64,000 bases of DNA from Aliiroseovarius sediminilitoris (GTDB lineage: Bacteria; Pseudomonadota; Alphaproteobacteria; Rhodobacterales; Rhodobacteraceae). The position numbers were made by a program, and so were the translations under genes. Positions 55,214 through 64,000 of this stretch are shown one piece after another. The stretch lies in contig NZ_FOJB01000002.1 in NCBI RefSeq assembly GCF_900109955.1, positions 62,001 to 126,000 of the forward strand, given 5' to 3'. Position 1 is the first letter of the stretch. Every line of letters begins with the position of its first letter. The notes beneath the pieces are model-generated. The model searched no databases. It was not told the origin of the DNA and saw nothing but the letters and a program-made list of their open reading frames with translations.

Positions 55214-56421
55214 GCGGTCTCTCCAGTGATGCGGAATGCGAGCGGGTTGAAACCGATGCGGTAAGATAGTTCCGCCGGCTCCGCGATGTCCCACACCGCC
55301 AGATCAGCCACCTGCCCCGGCGCAATCGTGCCCAGATCGGTCAGCCCCAGCGCGGCAGCCGCGTTTTGCGTCACGCCCCGCAGCGCCTCTTCCGGCGTCA
55401 TGCGAAACAGGGTGCAGCCCATGTTCATCGTCAGCAGCAGTGAATTCAGCGGCGAAGAACCGGGGTTGATATCCGTGGCCAAAGCCATCGGCACGTTGTG
55501 CTTGCGCAAAAGCTCGACGGGTGGCTGTTGCGTCTCGCGCAGCGTATAAAACGCACCGGGCAGGATCACGGCAATCGTGCCCGCCTGCGCCATGGCCTTC
55601 ACGCCGTCTTCGTCCAGATACTCGATATGATCGGCCGACAACGCGCCATAGCTTGCCGCCAGTTTCGCACCGCCCAGATTGGACAATTGTTCCGCGTGCA
55701 GTTTGACGGGCAGGCCCAGTTCTTGCGCCACATCGAAAACGCGCGCGATCTGAGCAGGCTGAAAGGCGATGCCTTCGCAGAACCCGTCAACCGCGTCCAC
55801 CAGCCCTTCGGCGTGGGCGGCACGCAGGGCGGGGATGCACACCTCGTCGATATAGTCATCATCGCGACCGGCATATTCGGCAGGGGTTGCATGGGCACCC
55901 AAGAAGGTCGTCTTAGCGCGGATGGGTCGCTGCTCGGCAATCGCTCGCGCAACGCGCAGCATTCGCAGCTCGGTCTCAGCATCCAGACCATAGCCCGACT
56001 TGATTTCGATGGTCGTCACGCCCTCGGCGATCAACACGTCGACCCGCCGCAGCGCCAATTGCAAAAGCTCGCTTTCGCTGGCCGCGCGGGTGGCTTTGAC
56101 GGTCGAGACAATGCCACCGCCTGCGCGCGCGACTTCTTCGTAACTGGCCCCGTTCAGGCGCATTTCAAACTCGACGGCGCGGTCGCCGCCATGCACGATA
56201 TGGGTGTGGCAGTCGATCAGACCCGGCGTCACGACACGCCCGCCCAGTGAACGTTGATCCAGCCCCGCGAATTCCTCAGGCACCTCCGTTTGCGGCCCGA
56301 CCCACGCGATCTTGCCATCCTGAATGGCGATGACCGCATCGCGGATCATCCCATAGGGCGCATCGCCCCCCGCCATGGTCACGGCATGCAGATCGGTCAA
56401 AAGCTGAGGCATAGCTGTCAT
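55210..56421 (-). CDS. hutI: Imidazolonepropionase
   Basis: 403-residue amidohydrolase that opens imidazolonepropionate to N-formimidoylglutamate. Zinc-site segments are [16 protein letters not shown] near residue 75, KLHAEQLSN near 245, and [12 protein letters not shown] near 315. The ATG at 56421 has AGGA at correct spacing. First of hutIHGU, divergent from hutF across the HutC-like operator. Confidence 0.95.
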   Translation of the reverse strand: MTAMPQLLTDLHAVTMAGGDAPYGMIRDAVIAIQDGKIAWVGPQTEVPEEFAGLDQRSLGGRVVTPGLIDCHTHIVHGGDRAVEFEMRLNGASYEEVARAGGGIVSTVKATRAASESELLQLALRRVDVLIAEGVTTIEIKSGYGLDAETELRMLRVARAIAEQRPIRAKTTFLGAHATPAEYAGRDDDYIDEVCIPALRAAHAEGLVDAVDGFCEGIAFQPAQIARVFDVAQELGLPVKLHAEQLSNLGGAKLAASYGALSADHIEYLDEDGVKAMAQAGTIAVILPGAFYTLRETQQPPVELLRKHNVPMALATDINPGSSPLNSLLLTMNMGCTLFRMTPEEALRGVTQNAAAALGLTDLGTIAPGQVADLAVWDIAEPAELSYRIGFNPLAFRITGETA

Positions 56422-56456
56422 GAGATCAGTCCTTTTCGCGAAGATTCGTCTTTTCT

Positions 56457-56490
56457 AGTATAATTTAATGTGTATTATGTCTATACATAA
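56457..56490. promoter_or_regulatory. hutI/hutF divergent promoter with HutC-like operator
   Basis: TTATGT-CTAT-ACATAA (56475-56490) is a dyad with perfect 6-bp arms. On the hutI strand a -10 box TATACT (complement of 56457-56462) follows it. The same core lies in the dctP promoter. HutC at 50439 is the obvious binder. Confidence 0.65.
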
Positions 56491-56514
56491 AATGCAAAAC
56501 ACAGGACCAAGACC

Positions 56515-57873
56515 ATGATCCACGCCCGTCAGGCCCTTCTCGCGTCCGGTTGGGCGCAGGACGTTCGCATCACCGTTGAAAAGGGCCGCATTGATCAGAT
56601 TACGCCCAATGCGGACACCCAGCCGGGCGACGCCCGCGTCGATACCTTGCTGCCTGCGTTGGGCAACCTGCACTCGCACAGCTTCCAGCGCGCAATGGCG
56701 GGGATGACCGAGTTCCGCACGGTCGGGCGTGACAGTTTCTGGACGTGGCGCGACCTGATGTATCGCTTTATGGACCGCCTGACGCCCGAGCAGATCGAAG
56801 CAATTGCGGCGCTGGTCTTCGTCGAAATGCAGGAAGCCGGATATTCCAGCGTGGGCGAGTTTCACTATGTCCACCACCAGCGCGGCGGCGCGCCCTATGA
56901 TGCGCTGGCCGAACTGTCCCTGCGGGTGATGGCGGCGGCGGGGGAAACCGGCATCGGACTGACCCATCTTCCGGTGCTCTATACCTATGGCGGGGCGGGA
57001 AAGGTGCCGCTGGATCAGGGGCAACTGAGGTTCGGCAATGACGTGGATCGCTTCGCTGAACTGGTCCAGGACGCACGCGCGGGGCTTTCCGACCTGCCCG
57101 ATGACGCCCGCGTCGGCATCGCGCCGCATTCGCTGCGTGCCACATCCCCCGACGACCTGAGCCGCGCGTTGGCGGACCATCAGGGCGGGCCGATCCACAT
57201 CCACATTTCGGAACAACCCAAGGAAGTTAAGGATATCCGGACCTGGCTGGGCGCGCGCCCGGTCGATTGGCTGCTGGCCAACGCCCCCGTCGATGATGGC
57301 TGGTGCCTGATCCACGCCACCCATATGACCGAAAGTGAGACGCGCGCCATGGCCGCATCGGGCGCCGTCGCGGGCCTGTGCCCGATCACCGAGGCAAACC
57401 TGGGTGACGGCCCCTTCAACGGCCCCACCTATCTTGAGGCAGGCGGCGCCTTCGGCTTCGGCTCTGATTCCAACATCAACATTTCCCTGACCGAGGAGCT
57501 GCGCATGCTGGAATATTCCCAACGTCTGCGCGACGTGGCGCGCAACGTGATGGTGGTCGGCGAAGGGTCGGTCGGGGCGACGCTTTACACCGGGGCCGCC
57601 CGTGGCGGTGCGCAGGCTTTGGGGCGTGACGCAGGTGAAATCGCGCAAGGCCGCCTTGCCGATCTGGTCGCCATTGACACCACCGACCCGACGCTCTGCG
57701 CGCTGACGCCTGACCAAATCCTTGACGGTCTGTGCTTCGCCGCGAAGGACAATGTTGTCACCGACCTGTGGTCTGCCGGGCGGCACAACGTCACCGGTGG
57801 GCGACATATCGCGCGGGACGCGGTGGTCTCACGCTACCAGGGCGCGGTGGTGGACCTGCTGGCGTCGCTTTAA
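56515..57873 (+). CDS. hutF: Formimidoylglutamate deiminase
   Basis: 452-residue amidohydrolase that turns N-formimidoylglutamate into N-formylglutamate and ammonia, the branch used with deformylase HutG. Zinc-site motif GNLHSHSFQRAMAGM near residue 48 and the later IHATHMTESETR and FGSDSNINISL segments are typical. AGGA precedes the ATG. Its stop shares TTAA with the stop of hutD. Confidence 0.94.
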   Translation: MIHARQALLASGWAQDVRITVEKGRIDQITPNADTQPGDARVDTLLPALGNLHSHSFQRAMAGMTEFRTVGRDSFWTWRDLMYRFMDRLTPEQIEAIAALVFVEMQEAGYSSVGEFHYVHHQRGGAPYDALAELSLRVMAAAGETGIGLTHLPVLYTYGGAGKVPLDQGQLRFGNDVDRFAELVQDARAGLSDLPDDARVGIAPHSLRATSPDDLSRALADHQGGPIHIHISEQPKEVKDIRTWLGARPVDWLLANAPVDDGWCLIHATHMTESETRAMAASGAVAGLCPITEANLGDGPFNGPTYLEAGGAFGFGSDSNINISLTEELRMLEYSQRLRDVARNVMVVGEGSVGATLYTGAARGGAQALGRDAGEIAQGRLADLVAIDTTDPTLCALTPDQILDGLCFAAKDNVVTDLWSAGRHNVTGGRHIARDAVVSRYQGAVVDLLASL

Positions 57874-58418
57874 CCTTTCGGGTGCAGGGTAATGGTCAGC
57901 GCGACCGCATCCTGCGCCAGATCGAAACGCAACGGCGTTGCCCTGCTGATCGCTGTGTCTCCCACGCCCAACTCCGCGCCAGCCACCGCGGCGGCCCCCG
58001 CGATCACATGCAGCATGCAGGTCTGCCCCGGCTGCCCGACTTCATGCGCGCCGGGATCACGCACGACCTGCGCATCGCCCTCGCACCGCGCGGTGTCGAA
58101 CATCAGATTGAAATCGCGGATTGGCCCCTGGCTCAGCGTGGCTGTCACCGGCGCCGCGCCGTCGAACCGCACGGGGGCAGCATAACGCGCAGGCATCATC
58201 CCATCAGGCCCATGCAGCATCATGCCGTCGCCCTTGATCACCGTCAGGATACGCGTGAGGCCGGGAAAACTGGAAAACGCCCCGTCGCCATCCACATCCG
58301 CCATGCTCAGCCGCCACAGCGCGCCATGGTCGTCGCGTTCCTCGGCGATATTGCGGGTGATGCCGCCGCCGTTCTTCCAAGGTGTCTCAACCAGATCACG
58401 TTGTCGGATTATCTGCAT
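57870..58418 (-). CDS. hutD: HutD-family protein
   Basis: 182-residue cupin-like protein of the HutD/Ves family. It is often encoded with hut genes and has been proposed to limit high histidine flux; its exact role is not established. The family opening RQRDLVETPWKNGGGITRNI is clear, which fixes the start at 58418 against longer frames. It converges on hutF with a shared TTAA stop. An AGACATAA half site (complement of 58448-58455) lies about 30 bp upstream. Confidence 0.9.
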   Translation of the reverse strand: MQIIRQRDLVETPWKNGGGITRNIAEERDDHGALWRLSMADVDGDGAFSSFPGLTRILTVIKGDGMMLHGPDGMMPARYAAPVRFDGAAPVTATLSQGPIRDFNLMFDTARCEGDAQVVRDPGAHEVGQPGQTCMLHVIAGAAAVAGAELGVGDTAISRATPLRFDLAQDAVALTITLHPKG

Positions 58419-58447
58419 GTCTTTCCCCGCTTCTTGATACTGCCCCT

Positions 58448-58455
58448 TTATGTCT
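58448..58455. promoter_or_regulatory. Possible HutC half site upstream of hutD
   Basis: TTATGTCT equals the left half of the hutI/hutF operator, with no matching right arm. Short enough to occur by chance; listed because hutD and bestrophin-like promoters share this 65-bp gap. Confidence 0.25.
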
Positions 58456-58482
58456 GATCTTACCTGACGATAGAACCGCGAC

Positions 58483-59388
58483 ATGATTGTTCGAACGCCT
58501 CCTTCCGCACTGCGCCTGTTTTTCATCATGCAAGGCTCTGTCGTGCCCCGCATTTACGGTAAGATGGTCTCGGTCTTGCTGCTGACCCTGACGGTCGTGC
58601 TGGTGGATGAAATGCTGCTTCCGCTGCCGCGCATATCGCTTGCCGCGATGAGCGTCTTTGGCGTCGCGCTGTCTTTGTTTTTGGGCTTTCGCAACAATGC
58701 CGCCTATGATCGGTGGTGGGAGGCGCGCAAGCTCTGGGGCGGCCTGATTGCCGACACGCGCAGCTTTGCCCGCCAGTTGGAGCTGTTTGCGGTTTCACCC
58801 GATGACAGGTTCGCACTTCTGAACATGGTTGCCGCCTTCACTCACGCGCATCGCGGCAGCCTGCGGTCGTGCAATGTCGAGCGCGACATCGCGGCATGGG
58901 TCGGAGATGAGAAGGCCAAGGCGCTGCTGGCGCGCGCCAATCCAGCCGATGCCGCACTCAGCGACATCGCGCATCGACTGGCGGGCCTGCGGCGCAAAGG
59001 TTCGCTGGACGGGTTTGCGCAAATGGCGCTGGCGGACACGCTGTCGCGGCTGGCCTTGTCACAGGCCGGGTGCGAGCGGATCCAGACCACTCCCCTGCCC
59101 TTCGTCTATTCACTGCTGGTGCGTCGCACAACGTACCTGTATTGTGCGTTGTTGCCCTTCGCACTTCTGGGATCCGTCGAATGGTTCGCGCCGGTCTTTG
59201 CGGTTGTCGTGGCCTACGTGTTCTTTGGCCTGCAAGCGGTGACAAACGAGCTGGAACACCCGTTTGAACCCCGCCCGAACGGTCTGCCGTTGGATGCCAT
59301 GAGCCGTGTGATCGAACGCAGTTTACGCGATGCGCTTGGAAAAAATATTCCACCAGCGTTGCAACCCAAGGATCACCTTCTCAGCTAA
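58483..59388 (+). CDS. Bestrophin-family anion channel protein
   Basis: 301-residue membrane protein of the bestrophin/YneE family. The signature DRWWEARKLWGGLIADTR lies near residue 70, with hydrophobic helices around 25-65 and 205-250. Bacterial members form pentameric anion or cation channels. The ribosome site is weak. It is divergent from hutD, but no functional link to histidine use is established. Confidence 0.87.
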   Translation: MIVRTPPSALRLFFIMQGSVVPRIYGKMVSVLLLTLTVVLVDEMLLPLPRISLAAMSVFGVALSLFLGFRNNAAYDRWWEARKLWGGLIADTRSFARQLELFAVSPDDRFALLNMVAAFTHAHRGSLRSCNVERDIAAWVGDEKAKALLARANPADAALSDIAHRLAGLRRKGSLDGFAQMALADTLSRLALSQAGCERIQTTPLPFVYSLLVRRTTYLYCALLPFALLGSVEWFAPVFAVVVAYVFFGLQAVTNELEHPFEPRPNGLPLDAMSRVIERSLRDALGKNIPPALQPKDHLLS

Positions 59389-59394
59389 CGCGAT

Positions 59395-61371
59395 CTATCG
59401 CTTGACCTGATGCGCCCATGCTTGATCGAACAGCGTTTCATCGCCCATGTTGGCCACAAGCCGTTGCGTGATCTGGAAATGGTCCCGTGCGCCCCGCATC
59501 CCGGTTTCCGCAAGCGTTGATACGTTCCAGTCACCGCGACCGAAGCTGCGCCGCCAATTGATCTGCGCGTCTGCGTCGGCCGGGTTCGCGGGGTCAATCG
59601 ACCAGACTTCCCGTACCGCACTTTCCGTGATGATACCGGTTTCAAGATCCTCAATCCTGCCATGATCGGATGAGATCGTCAGAACGATCCGACCGGTTTT
59701 CCGGTCGATTTCCCGTGTCTTTTCATCCTGTCCCTTGCGAAGCAGGCGACTGCTCCGTGGCGGGGCAGAGATCGGGGGCGGGAACGTCCATTCATTCCCC
59801 TCTGACGGGTCACGCAGCGGCAAACCAAGACGCCCGCTTTCAATCGTCAGGGTTGCAGGATCGGGTTCCGGCCAGGAATAGGGCCAATAGCTGCCCGCAA
59901 CCGCCAGCCGCAGGCGATGACCTTTCGGCAGATGATAGGCGGCTTCATCGAGGCCCAGTGCCACCTCGACCGGCTGGCCAGGGATCAGATCGCGTTTTGC
60001 GTCAAACCCATCCCGGTTGCGCAAATCCAACAACCCCATGGTGATCAGCATCGAGGTCCCATCCGGCCTGAGATCACACAGCCGCACCACAAGCTGGGCG
60101 CGGACGCGGTCGGCGGACAGGCGCAATCGCACTGTGGGGCGTCCCACGATATCGGTCCCGTGATCCAGCGCCTGACTGTCAAAACAAGCGCTGCGGGCAT
60201 CGTCTGGCCGCTGATCATCTGGCAGCTCGCCTGACCCGAAGCCGAAGGTGAAAAACTCGCCGCATTGTTCGCCGTGGCGCAGGTCCGGCGCGACTGTTGC
60301 GGGCAAGTTTCCCGACAAGGCATCACCCAGTGCCATATCCCGAACCGTCACACAGGCCGATGGCAATTTTTGGTCGCAAACCCAACGCCCGTCGCGATGG
60401 CCTGCAATCGGATCAGGCTTTGCACTGCCCATAACATATTCACGCCATGCCGGGTCTTGGTCTGCACCATTGTCAATTTCTTTCAACCAACGGTCCCACC
60501 ACCGCAATGCCTCCTGCAAATAGCCAATCGACGGGCCGATTTGCGAGATATGCGGGTATTTGTGCCCCCACGGTCCGGCCACGCCCTTGACCGGAGCGTC
60601 AAGGTTCTCGACCAAATGGCGCATGGTGTTGCGATAGCCATCATGCAGCCCGCCAAAGGCCAGAACCGCCGCTTTGATCTTGCTGTAATCCTCGCAAATC
60701 GACCCATGCTTCCAATAGGCGTCGCGATCCCGATGCTCGGTCCAGATGCGCGGCAAGGGGGGCGTGTTCTCCAGCCGCTCAAGCCACATCGTCCGCCACC
60801 TGTCACCGACCTGATCGGGATCGGGCGGCATCGAGAACCACGACAACACTGTCGCCGCCCAGCTGATGTTGTCCGAATGCTGGATGCCGCCCTTGTAATG
60901 CACGTCGTCGGCATAGCGATCAACCGTTGACCCGATGGTGATCACGGCTTTCAGCGCATGGGGTGCGCGGGCGGCAATCTGCAAACTGTTGAACCCGCCC
61001 CAGGATATGCCCTGCATTCCAACAGCCCCGGTGCACCAGGGCTGGCTGGCGATCCAGGCGATCACATCTTCGCCGTCCTGCAATTCCTGCTCTGAATATT
61101 CATCGTCGAACAACCCTTCGCTTTCGCCGCAGCCACGCCGATCCACGCGCAGACAGGCATAGCCACGCTGTGCGATCCATGGATGCATTCCGGCATCGCG
61201 CTCGGCAGTCCCATCCGTTTTTCGGTAGGGCAGATATTCAAGGACGGCCGGGACCGGATGGTCCAACGCGTCCACCGGCATCCAGACCCGCGCCGACAAA
61301 CGTGTGCCGTCCGGCAGTGTTATCCCCAGATCGCGATCATGGGTAAGCTCGTGAAGATGAGGGTCGATCAT
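59395..61371 (-). CDS. CocE/NonD-family hydrolase (X-Pro dipeptidyl-peptidase type)
   Basis: 658-residue serine hydrolase. It has an N-terminal alpha/beta-hydrolase part with the nucleophile in GMQGISWGGFNSL near residue 120, and a C-terminal jelly-roll (X-Pro dipeptidyl-peptidase C-terminal) domain with HRLRLAVAGSYWPYSWPEPD near 500. Relatives cleave esters such as cocaine or act as acyl-peptide or glutaryl-acylase enzymes. No signal peptide is seen. Substrate unknown; a single gene. Confidence 0.85.
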   Translation of the reverse strand: MIDPHLHELTHDRDLGITLPDGTRLSARVWMPVDALDHPVPAVLEYLPYRKTDGTAERDAGMHPWIAQRGYACLRVDRRGCGESEGLFDDEYSEQELQDGEDVIAWIASQPWCTGAVGMQGISWGGFNSLQIAARAPHALKAVITIGSTVDRYADDVHYKGGIQHSDNISWAATVLSWFSMPPDPDQVGDRWRTMWLERLENTPPLPRIWTEHRDRDAYWKHGSICEDYSKIKAAVLAFGGLHDGYRNTMRHLVENLDAPVKGVAGPWGHKYPHISQIGPSIGYLQEALRWWDRWLKEIDNGADQDPAWREYVMGSAKPDPIAGHRDGRWVCDQKLPSACVTVRDMALGDALSGNLPATVAPDLRHGEQCGEFFTFGFGSGELPDDQRPDDARSACFDSQALDHGTDIVGRPTVRLRLSADRVRAQLVVRLCDLRPDGTSMLITMGLLDLRNRDGFDAKRDLIPGQPVEVALGLDEAAYHLPKGHRLRLAVAGSYWPYSWPEPDPATLTIESGRLGLPLRDPSEGNEWTFPPPISAPPRSSRLLRKGQDEKTREIDRKTGRIVLTISSDHGRIEDLETGIITESAVREVWSIDPANPADADAQINWRRSFGRGDWNVSTLAETGMRGARDHFQITQRLVANMGDETLFDQAWAHQVKR

Positions 61372-61465
61372 GTTCCAGCCTTACGTCAGTATGACCAACG
61401 GTCCCAGAACCAAACCCACGCGTCAACGCCAACCAAGCAGTTTGACTGCCGGCAGACATGAAAGT

Positions 61466-61492
61466 GGCCTGCCCAAACAAATTGGACAGGCC
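61466..61492 (-). terminator. Hairpin downstream of the fasciclin gene
   Basis: GGCCTGCCCAA and TTGGACAGGCC form an 11-bp stem with one mismatch and a 5-base loop. It is about 118 bp past the fasciclin stop and followed on that strand by only a short T run. The rest of 61372-61609 shows nothing else recognisable. Confidence 0.4.
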
Positions 61493-61609
61493 GTGTGGAG
61501 AACGCCGTGGGACTGGTCAACCTTTACAATCGTTCTACGGTTGGCGTTGCCACATTCTTTTGACGGATCCGGCCCCCAACTGGGAAAGGGTGCCGGGTCT
61601 GCCAGATGC

Positions 61610-62176
61610 TTACATGGCGGGCATAAGCACCTTGTCGATCACGTGGATCACGCCGTTCGATTGCTTCACATCGGCGATCGTCACGGTCGCCTTGTTGCCT
61701 TGCTCGTCCTCGATCCAGATGTTGTCCCCATCATAAGTCGCTTGCAGCGTGCAGCCGCCAACAGTGGGTACAGGGTGCTTGCCACCATCATCGTCAACCA
61801 TGCCGCGAATGGCGTCCGACATCGCGTCGGCCGCGACAACGTGACAGGTCAGAACCTTGGTCAGCATCTCTTTGTTTTCAGGTTTCAAAAGCATTTCAAC
61901 GGTGCCCTCGGGCAGCGCATCAAACGCTGCATTGACCGGTGCGAACACGGTGAACGGACCGTCGCCTTGCAGGGTTTCGACAAGACCGGCGGCCTTGACA
62001 GCGGCAACCAGCGTGGTGTGGTCAGCCGAATTTAACGCGTTCTCGACAATATTCTTATCGGCAAACATTGCCGCGCCGCCCACCATCGGATTCTTTTGCG
62101 AATGACTGTCTGCGAATGCCGTTGTTGCAACCAATACAAAGGCTGCTGCGGTGTTCAGGACATTAAGTTTGGTCAT
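61610..62176 (-). CDS. Fasciclin (FAS1) domain secreted protein
   Basis: 188-residue secreted protein with a signal peptide (about 1-22, ending TTAFA) and one FAS1 domain (NIVENALNSADHTTLVAAVK, FTVFAPVNAAFDALPEGT, NGVIHVIDKVLMP). Roles in adhesion or stress at the cell surface are known for the family. AAAGGA precedes the ATG. It lies just downstream of an ECF sigma/anti-sigma pair, a common arrangement, and may be a target of that sigma factor. Confidence 0.9.
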   Translation of the reverse strand: MTKLNVLNTAAAFVLVATTAFADSHSQKNPMVGGAAMFADKNIVENALNSADHTTLVAAVKAAGLVETLQGDGPFTVFAPVNAAFDALPEGTVEMLLKPENKEMLTKVLTCHVVAADAMSDAIRGMVDDDGGKHPVPTVGGCTLQATYDGDNIWIEDEQGNKATVTIADVKQSNGVIHVIDKVLMPAM

Positions 62177-62327
62177 GGTATCGTTCCTTTCAAAGTGAGC
62201 CGAGCTTCTTACCCGGAGACATAAGGAACCACGAAAGACTGTCAGAAAAAGTTTCGGCTTTCTTAAAGAAATTTCTCAGAAAAATAAGTCCTGCATAAAT
62301 TTCAACGCATTACGCACTCAATTATAT

Positions 62328-63023
62328 TTACAGCATCTGAATTGGACCTGCCGCCAGAACCGCGCCCGTGGGTTGTCCGGTGGGGGAGCCGCCCTTGGGC
62401 TCATCACTGATCGCAAAGGTGGCCGCCGTCAGGCGCGCGCGCAATGCGTCAGGCAGAGTGATCCGGGCATCGTCCTCGTTCGGCACGATGCCAAGCGAGA
62501 TCGGTGCTTCGGCTCCGTCGGGAATCAGCCACATCTCTAGATCGCGTCCGCTTGCCGGACCACCGGCGACCCGGCGCACGGTGAATTCCCCGCTGTCAGC
62601 CGAGAATGCGGCCGTGACAATCAGGGACCGGTCCTCAGAGCTGATCTCGGCTGTATGGGTCGGGGCAAGCGTTTGCGGTTCCATGAACAGAGGCATCACC
62701 GCCACAAGCGAAAGAGCCAACACAGCCGCCACTCCGCCGCCCAGAAGCCAGCCAAACGCGCCGCTCAGCGGTGACGGCTTCTTGACCTCCCCGAACAATC
62801 GCTTATGAATCGCAGCCTTTACATGTGCGGGGGGCGCGACGCTGTCAAACTCGTCTGACAGGGCGTGAAACTGGTGATCCCAGTCGCGCACAAGCTCGCG
62901 AAGCGCGGCATCATCCTGCATCCGGGCTTCGAACGCGCGGCGATCGTCAGCCGACAGCAAATGAAGGGCATATTCTGCCGCAAGGACATCATCGTCCCGA
63001 TCAAATGTGTCTGTCGTGCTCAT
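62328..63023 (-). CDS. Anti-sigma factor (RskA-like)
   Basis: 231-residue membrane anti-sigma factor. A cytoplasmic N-terminal part (LAAEYALHLLSADDRRAFEA) should bind the sigma factor, one hydrophobic helix (GWLLGGGVAAVLALSLVAVM, about residues 92-112) spans the membrane, and an RskA-type periplasmic domain follows (DLEMWLIPDGAEAPISLGIV). The start at 63023 lies in the ATGA overlap with the sigma gene stop. Confidence 0.88.
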   Translation of the reverse strand: MSTTDTFDRDDDVLAAEYALHLLSADDRRAFEARMQDDAALRELVRDWDHQFHALSDEFDSVAPPAHVKAAIHKRLFGEVKKPSPLSGAFGWLLGGGVAAVLALSLVAVMPLFMEPQTLAPTHTAEISSEDRSLIVTAAFSADSGEFTVRRVAGGPASGRDLEMWLIPDGAEAPISLGIVPNEDDARITLPDALRARLTAATFAISDEPKGGSPTGQPTGAVLAAGPIQML

Positions 63024-63562
63024 CGCGTTAAACACTCTCTCAGTTTCAGCAAGCTGCGCCGCAGCCAGGTTCGCATCGTATTCACCGGCACCGCGTATCG
63101 CTTGGCCAGTTCGTCATATGTTTCGCCCAGTAAATAGGCACCGCGCACGGCGCCTGCCTTGGGATCATCCAATTCGTCCAGACAGGCATTGATCCGGTCC
63201 CGTTCCGACGAGGCAAGCGCCGCCTGTTCGGGTGTCGGACCTGCATCGGCGATGTCTTGCCGCGCCGCAATATCGTCGGTTGGGGCTTTGCGGGCGCGCA
63301 GCCGGTCGATCGCCTGATTGCGCGTCACCGTAATCAACCATGTCATCGGGCTGTAGCCGTTTGCCTTGAACCGCTGGGCGTTTTGCCAGACGCGCACAAA
63401 GGCATCTTGCAAGACCTCTTCAGCTTCAGCCCGATTATTCAAGACACGCAAACACACGCCAAAAAGTTTCGCTGATGTTGCGTCATATAGTGCTTCGAAG
63501 GCCGCACGATCTCCAAGGCCAGTCCTGACTATCCAGTCTTCCAGTTCGTTCAGGTCAGCCAT
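63020..63562 (-). CDS. ECF sigma factor (SigK/RpoE-like)
   Basis: 180-residue extracytoplasmic-function sigma factor with region 2 (AAFEALYDATSAKLFGVCLR, NRAEAEEVLQDAFVRVWQ) and region 4 (GAVRGAYLLGETYDELAKRY). It is translationally coupled to its anti-sigma factor. Signal and regulon are not decided by sequence; the fasciclin gene downstream is the nearest candidate target. Confidence 0.9.
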   Translation of the reverse strand: MADLNELEDWIVRTGLGDRAAFEALYDATSAKLFGVCLRVLNNRAEAEEVLQDAFVRVWQNAQRFKANGYSPMTWLITVTRNQAIDRLRARKAPTDDIAARQDIADAGPTPEQAALASSERDRINACLDELDDPKAGAVRGAYLLGETYDELAKRYAVPVNTMRTWLRRSLLKLRECLTR

Positions 63563-63697
63563 GAATTTCCCGTATCCGCGTCAACAGACAGCAATGGCGG
63601 GCAAGATGCGCGCGCGCCGATCATGCGGCAATCAGTGTAGAAATACAAAGCCTTCATTGTGTTCCATGCGGATCAAATCGTCTGGACCAGCCGACGG

Positions 63698-64000
63698 TCA
63701 ACTGTCCAACGCCGCCAGCAGATCCCGCCGATTGTGCAGCACGCGCAGGATCGTCACGCCATCTGCACCGACCTGATAGACCACAAGATGCGCCCCGGTC
63801 GGAAAAATGCGCACAGGTGGCGTAAACTCAACCCGCAACCGCGATATTTCAGGTTGGTCAGCGATCAGTTCAAATCCAGTGATCAAGGTATCAAGATAGC
63901 GATCCGCCTGATCGGCTGACCAGGTTCGGGTGCCGTATCGCCATATGTCCGCAAGATCATTTTCCGCCGCCGGGGTCAGACGATAGGTCGCCCTAGTCGG
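63698..64000 (-). CDS. ParE/RelE-family toxin (partial, start outside window)
   Basis: The C-terminal 100 residues of a ParE-type toxin are visible, reading YRLTPAAENDLADIWRYG near the open end and GVTILRVLHNRRDL near the stop. The N-terminus and any antitoxin gene, usually immediately upstream, lie beyond the window edge. ParE toxins poison DNA gyrase. No start codon is present inside the window. Confidence 0.8.
   Translation of the reverse strand, partial: PTRATYRLTPAAENDLADIWRYGTRTWSADQADRYLDTLITGFELIADQPEISRLRVEFTPPVRIFPTGAHLVVYQVGADGVTILRVLHNRRDLLAALDS

Noticed and set aside
1-64000. CRISPR arrays, tRNA or rRNA genes, phage or plasmid replication genes
   Set aside because: No regularly spaced repeats, cloverleaf genes or relevant proteins were recognised on either strand.

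Overview
The window reads as chromosomal DNA of a Rhodobacterales (Roseobacter-group) alphaproteobacterium. The evidence is its high G+C coding sequence, long same-strand operons with ATGA/GTGA overlaps, and gene content typical of that group: a beta-hydroxyaspartate cycle, a PuuD-type urate oxidase, TRAP transporters, an E1 homodimeric PDH, and the HutF/HutG route of histidine breakdown. No rRNA, tRNA, CRISPR array, prophage or intact insertion sequence was seen. The genus cannot be named from the sequence alone.

Left part (1-14.2 kb): an MttB-family methyltransferase and an N-demethylase-like flavoprotein face a TetR regulator across a short promoter holding two copies of a palindromic operator. 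Next come (S)-ureidoglycine aminohydrolase (allE), the IclR-type regulator bhcR and the complete beta-hydroxyaspartate cycle bhcABCD. This cycle turns two glyoxylate into oxaloacetate without losing carbon. It is followed on the same strand by a malic enzyme (maeB) and a purine-type NCS2 permease. A TauE/SafE exporter and a complete pyruvate dehydrogenase operon (aceE-aceF-lpd) lie on the opposite strand. Malic enzyme and PDH could convert the C4 product of the cycle to pyruvate and acetyl-CoA.

Middle part (21-41.5 kb): an almost complete purine-to-glyoxylate pathway. It has guanine deaminase (guaD), xanthine dehydrogenase (xdhABC), membrane urate hydroxylase with cytochrome tail (puuD), hydroxyisourate hydrolase (uraH), a fused allantoinase/OHCU decarboxylase (puuE), ureidoglycolate lyase (allA), two more NCS2 permeases and two related LysR regulators. 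Only allantoate amidohydrolase is not evident. A pair for N-acyl amino acid / diaminopropionate breakdown with an Lrp regulator, an SDR, a transglutaminase-like protein and a GyrI-like protein are interspersed.

Right part (41.5-64 kb): an unusual OmpA-family protein, a TRAP transporter (dctMQP), an acyl-CoA dehydrogenase/CoA-transferase pair with a divergent LysR, then the histidine-utilisation regulon (hutC, hutUGHI, hutF, hutD). A perfect palindrome in the TRAP promoter has the same core, TTATGT-N4-ACATAA, as the site between hutI and hutF, so the TRAP transporter is probably controlled by HutC and may import histidine, urocanate or a relative. The window ends with a bestrophin-like channel, a CocE/NonD hydrolase, a fasciclin protein, an ECF sigma/anti-sigma pair and a ParE-like toxin cut by the edge.

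The main theme is delivery of C2 units to central metabolism: ureide-derived glyoxylate, and possibly glycine from methylated amines, enter the beta-hydroxyaspartate cycle encoded between the supply genes and the enzymes that use its product.
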